A model generated the notes under the pieces. That model was not told the DNA's origin. It saw only the letters and a program-made list of their open reading frames with translations, and made no database searches. A program made the translations under genes and the position numbers. This document shows, piece after piece, positions 10,642 to 21,900 of a stretch of 64,000 nt of DNA; the stretch's first letter is position 1, and each line of letters opens with the position of its first letter. Source of the DNA: Nematostella vectensis (lineage: Eukaryota; Cnidaria; Anthozoa; Actiniaria; Edwardsiidae); assembly GCF_932526225.1 (NCBI RefSeq), contig NC_064037.1, positions 7,360,203 through 7,424,202 of the forward strand. Reading direction: 5' to 3'.

Positions 10642-11423
10642 ACGAGTGTTGCGTCTTCGTTAATCTTGTTTAAACTAGTGTGCTGACTTAGTCTTGTTTA
10701 CACTAGTGTTGGATTTTTAAGTTGCCATGCGTCATGGCTGATTTAGACAACACGAATTAGTTGTAAGCGACAACTCTACAGCTTGAGTCGTAGAGTGTAA
10801 ATCAGCCAACGACTCCGCTACGGTTCTGAACTACGAATAGAAAGTCGTAGTGTGTATTTCAGGACTAATGCTGCATTCACACCAAAACCATGTTTAGTTC
10901 AACAAAGTTTTTCTTTGCCTGATAACTTGCCAAGTTTCTCATTGCGTTGAATTCTTACTAGCTAAAAGATCACTTAGTAACATGTACAGCACAGTTTATT
11001 CAGTTTTGTTCTTGGTTCTGTCCACTTTTGGGAAATTGAGATTTAAACCCTGATGTTAATGAGGTAGTCGTACGCAGGTGGCATACGACATACTCGTGAT
11101 GCCGAGCTCTTTACAACTGGAGCTGCCCATAGGCTAAGGCGCCGTACAAATATTTGTGTTCAAATGTAGCTTTCCAGAGAGGGTTTGATTGATTCACTTA
11201 ACGGAAAAGAGGGTTGGCAGAATCTCGATTAGGTTTTAGCGATTATTTACAAAAGGATACAGGAAAACTAACTCCAATATTGGCAGGGCTGTCTGGGAAA
11301 GAAAGGGAGAAGATCTCAGCCTTTTTTGTAAATTTGCTTTACAGCATAAACTTGATAGGAAACATAATCAGACAAGCTCCCAGCTACTAAAGTGAAGACA
11401 CAGAACCTTTATGTTTGGTGGTA
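10642..11423. other. Intergenic spacer downstream of eIF3i
   Basis: No coding segment recognised. At 10738-10805 a compound hairpin is visible: GCTGATTTA pairs with TAAATCAGC, ACTCTAC with GTAGAGT, and an internal ACAAC with GTTGT, giving a possible three-way junction. The rest is unremarkable. Confidence 0.4.
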
Positions 11424-11429
11424 TTTATT
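11424..11429 (-). promoter_or_regulatory. Polyadenylation signal of eIF3i
   Basis: AATAAA on the minus strand, starting ten bases after the eIF3i stop codon. It implies a very short 3' UTR. Confidence 0.55.
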
Positions 11430-11438
11430 ATTATTAGT

Positions 11439-14400
11439 CTAATACTCGAACTCGATATCGTCATAAGAAGGGTCAAATGAGTGTATCCGCACGTAGCCGT
11501 CTTCGCCACCACTGCTGTAACTAGAATGTAAAGGAAGATGGACTTTAAGTAATATCGGCCTTGATGCCTTGATATCAAAGAGACCATAACAACATGCGGG
11601 GTATCAATGTTTACTGGCAAAAAAAGGACGTGGGATTTCACAAAATATTGAAAACTGTAGCAAAAAGAAAGTAAGTAGTGAAGATCTTTTTGAAAACCTG
11701 ATTTTTCTAGCTTACAGTATCTGACAGAACACATCAGGGGCAATGCGAGCAAGTGCGAAAATCGAATCATCTACATGGAACAATAAACTTTCCTGTGTGT
11801 GGAAATATAGGCTACATACCTTCTTCCATCGGGATGGAACGCTAAACTGTTAATGGGACCAAAATGCCCTTTCACTCGGCCAATTTCCTCCTCAAATACA
11901 ACATGGAAGAACCTGGCATCAAACTTGCCGACACGAGTTGAAGTAGTTGTGACCTCCATAGCTTCTTGGCCACCGCCAACCACAACCTATGCACGAATAA
12001 GATGGTGAGTCAGATAAACCACACCAACCACGACCTGCTCATAAACAAGGTAGTGCATCAGACCTCGAATAACAAATTACATGTTCTACCATGTTATGGT
12101 GTACCAGACATGACCGAAAATCCTGGAAAATATGCAATTCTAGATAGAGAAGGAAGACACAATTTCTTACAATGGCCATCGGTTCCTTGTATTCCAGAAT
12201 GATTTTCAAAAGACAAATAACGTGAGACCGAAATGCACATACCCAGATTTTGGCTTTTTAAGATATTTTTTCCTTGATCATCCTTGCGGCTCAGGGACAA
12301 ATAGCTCAAATTTCAATGACACTTTACAAAAAGTCGCATCAATTAAAAAAAAGTCGCATTTGATATTTGCTATTACTCACTAAGTACTTAGAGAAATTTT
12401 TATTTATTATTTCACATCCTTATTAGATGTGAAATGGGCTTATTTGAAGCGTCATGTCATGTTTTTCCGTCATGTCGGTGTACCATGTATTATAGGAATG
12501 TATAACAATCAGCATATGCTGCCTACAAATATTCATGCAAAAATCAATTTGATGGAAGAAATAAAACTTATAGTACAAAATATCTCGATGTAGAAAGAGC
12601 AAAATAAAGAAGGATTGAAACATGGTGAGATATTAGATGTGATTTATACTACTTGTGTAGAAGAAATAATAAAATACTCACATGGTCTTTAATTGGGGAC
12701 AGTGCTGCGGAGTTCACTGGTCGGTCTGTCTTGTAAGTTTTCAAATGTCTCAAGGAGTCAGTATCAAATAACTAAAACAAGTAAACAAAAGGTACAGTAG
12801 GATAAATAAGTAATCAAAAGGTAAGATAAACAAGTGAACAAGTGGTAAGATAAACTAGTAAACAAATGGGTAAGATAAAAAAGTTAACAAAAGGTAAGAA
12901 AGTAAAATCCTAGCCTTCAATGATACATCATCCAGAACTGCCTGTGATGCCTGCATATAATATTGAACAATATACAGTATAATAAACCCTCCAAAATAAA
13001 ATAATAAAAAAAAATGATCCCAGTATAGAATTTAACAATATAGAATACCTAGTAACTCCAAAATAAGAACTATGGCGTCTGAGTATAGGTAGATACATAT
13101 AAAGGTTAGCTAGCACTCTTTAAATGTTTTTAAAGGCTGAATAGCACTTATATAAAACAGTTATATAAAGGACCATGAGACATTAGACTGACTTTAGCTG
13201 TAGTGTCTTTTGATGCGGTGACGAACATGGTGCTATCCTTATACATCTGTATATCATTGATCTGTTTGGAGTGTTCCTGGACGCTGATTAACTTGTTACC
13301 AGACTAAGGAGAAAAGAAATCAGATTTGTCAGAACAGTTACTGTGTTTCCAAAATAATACAATAGAATCACTGTATAATCTGACTATAGCCCCTTGGAAT
13401 ATGTGTAAGGAATTTATTGCATTTTGCTAGAAATAGAAATTGATAGGTATTCCACTTCCCTTCAAATTACCAAGGAACAATACTAAAAGTTAAAATGGCC
13501 GGAAAAAAAGCATTCTTCATCATCATTATTGCCATCAAACTGTTTAATTGTGAGCGAGAAGTTGATTGATTGATTCTGGTGAAGCAGTATTCCGCAATGT
13601 AAACATCATCAGCTTAACTATTTACTGCTTTCCTAGCACTAAGATATGCAAGTAAGAGTTAGGATTTTATCCAAGTCAGCAGTTTTAATCCAGAGATTTC
13701 CAACTCACCTTCACATCCCACTGACATAATTCACCATTCTCATGGCCAGTGACGAGGAATTGGTCCAATGGGCCCCACAAACCTGCAGTTACTTTTGAAT
13801 TGTCGACAGGAATTGTCAAGATAGGGCTCTCCATGTCTAGAGAAAAACAAGATTACACGGAGAACAATGAATTAATAAATTATACTACTGTAGATTATGT
13901 CAAACAACTGGAATTTATATTAATTGTATTGAGCTAATTTACTTCTAGAAGACACTCATATAAGCTGACATCTCTCCTAGGGTCTCCTTTCTAAATTGTA
14001 TTCATTTCTCTTAATCAATAAAAGGAAATAATAATAAGAGGAAATAAAATGTCATTATAGGTTGAGAATCACACTACAGTATGTACTCATTTCTCAGTTA
14101 CAAAAACAGTTTGCTCATGAGAGTGTCGCATGTAATTTCAAAAGTCAAAATAAGGTCTTACTGTCTCTGACGTCGAAGATTAAAATCCTGCATGACTGTC
14201 CCATTTGTCTGTCTGTGGAAAGCATGATCTCATTGCCCCCATAGGAGAAGCCACAGGTTCTGACAGCAGATTTAGTCTCAATTTTTGAGAGAGTAACCCC
14301 TTTTTCACAGTCCCATAACCTTAAGCAGTTATCTGCACCTCCAGATATGAATTGTGTTGTATCATCTAGAAGTCTGTTAAGGTTGCAACCAGAGGAACAA

Positions 14401-15250
14401 GGCTTAAAGTGCTTTATCCACAATTCATGGTAAAAACAATTTGAATACAGTGAAATTTTAGTATGTGTAGTGCATTGTGGATAACTGAGGGGTTGAAGGG
14501 AGGAAAAAAGGTACCTGTTGCTGGGGATAACACAGATTACTTTTTTTACAGTATTACATCGAGCACTGTTGCCCGGCAAAAACTTTATCACACAATTTGT
14601 ATGCTTTATATACCACGAGTTAACACCCCATGATAATACAATACATCCATAGGCAAGGATACAATTAACATCTATACACCAGACAGCTCCCCCATGGCCA
14701 TTGTATGTGCCAAGCCGTTCGCCATTCAGTGAATACCAGACTGTTGGTCTTGTGTCTTTTGCTGCCGAGAAGAGCAAGTCACCCATGCGATTGTACTTGA
14801 TCTGCGTGATGTTCCTCTCATGGCCATGCAGGGCAAGAGGTTTCTACCAAGAAACACATTGGGGTTAAAATGTAATCAAGAAAAACATGGTGTTAAAATG
14901 TATATCAAGAAACATGGAGTCTGATGATTTACAAAATGAGTTCTGAGGAGGTTTTTCTTACAGGCGTCGAGAAAACAAGACAACATTGGTAGTATTCTAT
15001 AGTTGGTCACGACTTTTTGTATCTACAACAAATATCGTTTGATCACGAACGATAATCAAGTAGGAAAAAGGCATTCAATAAATAGTAATAATAGTAATAG
15101 TAATTATATTCTTCGAAAAGTCCATGTGCTAGCAATCCACTTCGATTACAATTCTAAATCAAATTCTCGAATACACCGCATCTTTGGAGGTAAATTTGAT
15201 TCTCATTTTAATATATAAGCTGTACGGTAAATAAAAAAGGTCCTTACCAT
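11439..15250 (-). CDS. EIF3I: Eukaryotic translation initiation factor 3 subunit I (WD40 protein)
   Basis: Complete gene of eight coding exons (minus): 15248-15250 (ATG only), 14663-14843, 14162-14365, 13709-13836, 13193-13303, 12682-12771, 11820-11986, 11439-11520. Joined length is 966 nt, 321 residues, against about 325 in human. All junctions are GT-AG and keep frame. The seven-bladed WD40 propeller is recognisable throughout: [13 protein letters not shown] at the start, [65 protein letters not shown], then the highly conserved [15 protein letters not shown] and [17 protein letters not shown]. It ends [18 protein letters not shown]. The subunit is part of the eIF3b-i-g module of eIF3, which works in the cytoplasm in 43S assembly and scanning. 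The first coding exon holds only the initiator codon, so the 5' UTR (about 15251-15430) is spliced directly after ATG. The gene is divergently paired with the SRRM2-like gene. Confidence 0.97.
12778..12905. repeat. Degenerate tandem repeat in an eIF3i intron
   Basis: About five imperfect copies, 25-30 bp each, of a motif like GGTAAGATAAACAAGTAAACAA. They lie in the intron immediately upstream, in transcript direction, of the exon at 12682-12771. Each copy contains GGTAAG on the plus strand, the non-coding strand of the gene. Confidence 0.6.
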
Positions 15251-15914
15251 GATTGAATCGGGGTCTTTCGGCGAGAAACTCTAAATTTTGTAGAAATTTT
15301 CGTCGCCCACAATCGATTATTCGACTTCTCACGTTGATCGAGAAAGGGAATCTGCAGTCTCGATAATCAGCGGTAATGAGGATAGTCTCAGTCTCCCAAC
15401 TTTCTCTTCTAAAACAGGATACCCACCACAACCAACAACAAATCTTTATTTTACTTTATGGAGAAATCACTTCAAAATAATCTACTACGCCAACATAATG
15501 TAACTACTTTACTTTTTTTGCAAGATAAAACATATTTCTAATAATTGTCTGAGCATTCACTTTCACAGGATCTTGTTTATTAAACCTTACAAGGGGGGAT
15601 AAAACAAATAATTTTAACCCTTGCATTGCATGTACTCTGAAATAAGAGGAAGCAATGAGTCTAACATTTGCTAGATGGACTTGATCCGCTACGCAGGCTA
15701 CGAGATGGACGAACGACCATTGATATAATCAAGGGATTGGGTTGCCTGTGCTGGACTCGATTTCATGCAGGTCGTGCGTAGTAGCGTCGTACGTTTCGAC
15801 AAAAAGCATCCATGTTGCAATCTTGAAGAAAGAACCAAACAAAACCTACAAAATTCCGTTTAATTGTGTAAAAAAACTAATGGCCGGACTACGGAAACAC
15901 TAAATCCAGTAATC
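15251..15914. promoter_or_regulatory. Shared divergent promoter region, eIF3i / SRRM2-like
   Basis: The 664 bp between the two start codons must hold the 5' UTRs and promoters of both genes, which are transcribed away from each other. There is no obvious TATA box near either start. The layout is that of a bidirectional housekeeping promoter (inference). Confidence 0.5.
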
Positions 15915-18900
15915 ATGTATAATAATATCGGTCTAACGACCGCCCGAGGATCGGGGACAAATGGCTACGTACAGAGAAATCTCTCGTTTGTGCGAAATCG
16001 CAAAGAAAAAATTGACTACAAGACAGACGAAGATTTGGCAAAACTGGAAATGATGAACACAAAGAAACCAAACAAGGAGATCCTAGAGCATCAGAAGAAA
16101 CGAGAAGTAGAGTTAAAGTGTATGGAACTACAAGATATGATGGAAGAGCAGGGGTAAGACGGAGAAGAATTTGGCAATATTTGATTAAGTTTAAAACACG
16201 TGCAAAGAATTGTTTTGTCTGAAGTTTGTCCTTTAGATGATTGCACTTAAATAGTGTTTTACATGAGTACTAATAATCAAACTATAAGTTTTGCTTTGAG
16301 GCGTAACCCAAATTAAAAAGAGTCGTCAAAAAACGTGTCATGAAACCTTAGTATAGTAGATTCAGACAGATGCAAATGCATTTTAACATTTTATTTTTAG
16401 TGATGTGTCCAATACCCTGCTAGCAGAGCTATCTTCCTGTTTGTTTCTATCAGTTCACTTATCCGTGTCACGTCTCTGTTCTTTCGTGTTCTGGTTTGTT
16501 TGTCTCCACAGGAGATGCTCTGTCGACAGCCGCTATCGAATCCTGTTGAGCATGTGCCTCCAAGTTTTTGTGTGGCTGTGGATGGGAATTTCAAAATACA
16601 ACATTGTGTGACGAGCATTCGATAGCGGCTGTCGGCAGGGCCTTTTCCTGCGGAAACAAACGAAAACGCAAAAAAAACGAGTCACGAAACGGATAAGTGA
16701 ACTGATAGAAACAAACAGGAAAAAAGCTCTGCTAGCAGGATATGTGTCCAGAGTCCAGCATTGCAGAGGCCTTCTACAAACCAGGATGCATTATACTGTA
16801 TATTGCCATATGCTCTTAAAATATAAATAAAATCTAGGAAATTATTAGACCGTTGTTAGTAAGAGCCCTCAAGCATTTTATTTCCTGCAATTAAATTCCA
16901 TAAGTTTTGCAACAGATATGATGATGCAGAGGTACAACTGAAGGTGACACAGCTGCGGGCATTTCTTACGGAGGAAGCAGGGTTTAACAAGGAAGGAAAG
17001 CAAAAGTAAGTGCTTAACCCTTTCAGGCCTAAGTTTCCAGAACTGACAAATGACCCCCTGTCCTGAATTAATTAACCACACACAACTCAAGTTATAGTCC
17101 CTTTCAAACATTGCTTTATTGTAAGGAAACTGCTGATTATTGTAGCTAACAATATAGAAATTGTTTACTCCCCATATAATAAGTATTCCTTTAAGCCTAA
17201 AATTGGGTCAAACAAGCTTGGTTTAAGAGAATTACAAAGCAATGAAAATCATGTTTTTGAATTTCCCGCTACTAATCCACCTATTGTCCAGTCTTTGTCA
17301 AGAGAACAATTTACTATACGTAAACAAAAAGCTATAGAAACTAGAAGTCAATGGCATGGAGTATTAAACTAAGCTCTAATGTTCTTTGTACTTAATCATC
17401 GCTTCGTCAATTGATAATTCGCGTTTTGTAGCAACATATGCCTCAAAATCGTCTAAGCATTTCGCTTGAATTAGGTCAAGGAATGGCTTCGCTTTGTAGA
17501 GCTTGAACTCTGCGCTGCCCCTCGCCAGCGCCGTTGTGTTATCGCACAGATGCAAATAACGCAAAATGGCAAAGAAGCGGTCTCTCACGATGGGTCTTGC
17601 AATGTTAGGCCGGTATAGAAATGGCTCACTTTCGCTCCAATAATCCTTCATCGAAGGAAGCTTTACAATGCCCATCATGATGGTGATGCCGAGAAACGCC
17701 TTCAGTTCTTCGACTGTTAGAGGTTTAATGTTTCCCTCTTTGTCGAACCAATCCCTGTCCTTAGCTTTCTTCCTTCCTTCGTCGTCAAACTCGTCAGGGT
17801 TGCATTGAACCACGTACTTATTAGTCTCGGTCACAATGAGTTCTATCACCTCAGGGTTGAAAAACAACTCAAAGAAAGATAGGGGAGACAAGTTTCCAGG
17901 TAGGTTTTTCGGGCCGCATCTAGGAGTGAAGTCAGGAATAGAGATCGGCGAAGAATTTATTGACCAAATCTCATCTTCAATGTCTTCGCTCTCGTGGCCT
18001 TCGTCTTCGGAATAGCTATCCGAGCTTGAACCGCCAACTTCTTGGCTTTTAAAGCCCTCAAACTCTTCATCATTGGACTCTCCGAAGATATCTTCAAACC
18101 ATGAATCCATTTGGTCAAAATGGAGTTCAAAACAGTGTAAAAAACGGTGATTTATCGCAGTAGATGTTGCTCGAATGATTGCAAGTTGTATAAGAAAGTT
18201 GTGTGAAATTTCACGCTCTATCTACTGAAGCACATGGCATTCCCATATAAGGAAGTGGTAAAAAGTTATTGGTCAGTTTTGGAAGGTCACTAGGGAAAGC
18301 GTCAAATGGCGTTCACCGTAAGATAACGCTATCTAACGCAACACGTCATTTGACGTTCACCAGCCTGAAAGGGTTAAACCAAATGATTAGTGTCCCTGCA
18401 GTACGTGTTCCTTGATTCTTAGTGATACTAATCTAGATAGTTGTATTAGTCTCTTATTGAGTTTTGAATTTCCTGTGTAGCAAATTCACATTGAACACTA
18501 CTCTTAGCCATTTATTCTTACCAATAACTTTTTTCTTTACAAACTGTTGTCTCTTCCTAAATACATGCAAAGGTTTACTGAGGCACATTGCAATCTTTAG
18601 CTCACAGATACTAATCTGTTACATGCACAGGTTGACCGAGACACACCAAGTTGCTGAAGCAAATGAAGAAAAGAATGCTAAAATGAAGCAGGCGCTTGGC
18701 ATCAAGGATGATTACAGAGATGGTTCGTCATTCAACCAGGAGCTCCAGGCAGCACAAGCTGCGCAGCGGGCGGCAGAAAAAGCCAAACAGGATGATGAGC
18801 AACGAGAGAGGATGGAAAGAGAGCAGGAGAGAAATAAGCAGAAAGAAAAACGGTAAGCTTACTTCATTGGGATGTTTATATGTCACTTAACTTGGCTGGA

Positions 18901-21900
18901 TATTTTATAAGAATTTGTAGATGCTACATATTTTGTCATTCTTGACATTTGTGCGTGGTCATTCTTTTTGTTGTGGCTGTGTGTTGTTGTTCTTGTTGTT
19001 GTGTGTGTTGTTGTTCTTGTTGTTACAGTATGTGTGTGTTGTGTTGTCCTTTGTGCTGTTGTGGCTGTGTTGCCATTCTGTTTGTGGTGGCTGTATGTCC
19101 CACTGTATTGATAAAAACTATGATGTGTTATTATTTTCACTTATTGTCATTGTTTGCCGTTGAATTTATTGGCTGTCATGGGTTTAGGGTTTAGGATGGT
19201 TGCTTTAGGATGAATACTTCATTCGAAATGATAAATCTTTTTTTTAATGGGATTTAAATGGACAAAGCTTGTTGGGAAATAGAGAATCAAGACAATCAAA
19301 ACATGAAATTGCTGTTTCTTAAGATCATTTGCATGGTCCTATAGACCATCAAACAAGAAAACATGGAAATTCTTTTTTTTTTTTTTGCTATCTACTTAAG
19401 CAGCTAAGTATTTGGTTTGCACTGTCATACAGTTAGGTATTGTAAGGTTTAAAATGTTAAAATGGTTGAAACCTTTCTTCTGTAAATAGCTTCTGTGTTA
19501 CCTTAATAACATGACTAAAACTGTAAACTCTTATGACTAGTAAAACCAAGTATTTAGCATGCTGTAGTCTTGCCGTGAATTTTTATGACATGGTTCTAAA
19601 CAATCTTTCTTGATTTTCTGTTTCCCAATCTCAAGTAGAGTCTTTGTTGTATGTTGAACAAGTATCTTTGGCTTTTCAAGGTAAGACTGTCTTGTACACT
19701 TTAAATACTTTTTAACTGTACACTTTTTAAGAGTTAAATATTTGTTCTAAGTATTGTCACCTTGTTAACTTTTACATTGCCTTTGATCAAATTCTTTGTA
19801 CACTTGACAAAAGACTTAAAGTACACCAATTCTACAAAATCAAAACTTTTCTTTGATTTAATGGAGAAGGCCTGCAGCTGAAAAGAGTTGAACATAGTAC
19901 TTGAAAATTTATATGTTCCTTTGATTATTTTGTAGAGCAAAGGACAAATCTCCAGCTAGAAAAAAGAAAAAAAGGCGCCCACCAACACCTTCGTCTAGCT
20001 CAGACTCTGAGAGTGAGTCAAGGTAAGAATGATTCTTTTACTTTTATTTTTTCATAAAGCTAAGACAAAAAAAAGATAATAAAACCATGTAAGTGATCAG
20101 ATAAAAAAATTACTGTAATAAAAACTTTTAATCAGTTTGCAATTTTACACTCCAAAATAATACCAAGTCAAAAGAAAGCATTAACACCATTGGCTTATTC
20201 AAGTTACTTTCATTAAAAAAATATATTTTTTTAGTACCAGACTTCCATTATTGATAGTAACAGTATTCTGAAGAAAACAAAAACAGTGACCATGTTGCTT
20301 GTAGCATTCCTCTACCAATATTATACTTATTATAATGACTATCATAATCTATTTTACTAGAATTAGCAACACTGCACTGGACTTGCTCACAGATATAATG
20401 CTGCTTGACTGGTATATGTTGCATTTTAGGAATTATATACTTAAAATTATTCATGGTGTATGTTCTTCATATCACATGCTAAAAGATGGTAAATCGAACT
20501 TTCATTTTACACCCTGAAACGATGTCAAGTCATGCAAAGCATCTATTTTCTTTGGCTAAAGAATTAAAGTATTGTGGATGTTTCTTATATTAGTTACTGT
20601 ACTTTTCTCTCAAGTGGGATCAATGTATTTTCAAATGTACACAATAACACAGAAGGTACAGATTATTATTTATACAGTAGTCTTGTATGATCACTTTTGC
20701 AATATGTATCAATAATAGTTGATAATTAATGTAATTAGTAGTATTGATACATACGAAGTCCTCAGACGACTTGTCACAGTTCTTACTTACATTTGTTACA
20801 GTACCTAGACATTTCTTACTTCATTTTAACAATTTTTATTTTTCAGTTCAGAGAGCTCTAGTAGCTCGTCCGAGGAAGAGGAAGTGTCACGCAAGAAAAG
20901 GCACAGGAGCAAACGGCACAAAGCGAGGTACCCCAGGGTGTCACATACTCAACCAGCCAGGTTGCCATTTGTACACCCAACTTAAACTATAACTAAGAGC
21001 TATTGTAATAGAAGTAAACACTATCTAATAACAATGTTTGTAAACTAATAGTTTGTAGCATTCTTGCCTCAATCTGCCAAAACTTTTTTGTGAAAAGCGT
21101 GAATTTCACTTGCAACCATGCTTGTTGCCTCTCTTGAATAAATAATTAATTTTCTGACAACCTTTTAATGTCTTCACTATGCATAGGTCTCCATCTGAAA
21201 GCCCTCCGCGAAAACCAAGACGAAAGAAAGAGAAGAAACAAAGTGAAAGGTACAAAATAATGATGCAATACATACAACAGGTATTAGCATATATAATATA
21301 TTAGCATCCTTTGGGTATTTTTGCATTTGCTGAAGCATTCATCAAGTTTTCCTGGGGCAATTTGTGTGGACTGTTTATTTTGTTGTTGCTAACAAATTGT
21401 ATTTAATTCAGGGTCTAAATTCTGGATCCCATCCTAACATTGTAGAGGGAGAGGGAGTAAGAGATATTTACTGTGTATAGAAAAAAATATTAAAAGAAAT
21501 CCAATCTCTTAATTAAGGTTCTTGTTAAGGTTTTTAGTTAATTGGAATGGGTTTTATTGTTAATCTAGATACTTATGAATTGTGTCTACTTTGATGGTTA
21601 ATTGGACCTGTATTGATGGTTAATTAGATCTGGTTTGATGGTTAATTTTATTTAATTTGATTTTATCCAGTTCACCCTCTCCAAGCCCAGACCGACGACG
21701 CCACAAGGAAAAGAAACACAGAAACAGGTAACCATCTTATATACCATGTGAGTACATTATAACATGATTACTGTGTGTAAAGTATAGTATAAACACAGCA
21801 TAGCATGATTCCTGTATGCATAGTGTAGTATAAACATAGCATAGCATGGTTACTGTATGCATAGTGTAGTATAAACATAACACAACATGATGACTGTGTG

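Noticed and set aside
10274-10686. Overlapping 120-130-codon ORFs in the 60-bp array
   Set aside because: A period divisible by three keeps frames open by chance; no conserved domain or signal.
17075-17372. Plus-strand open stretch of about 98 codons ending in TAA inside the piggyBac relic
   Set aside because: No start codon, no recognised family and no splice context; kept only as a remark on the relic.
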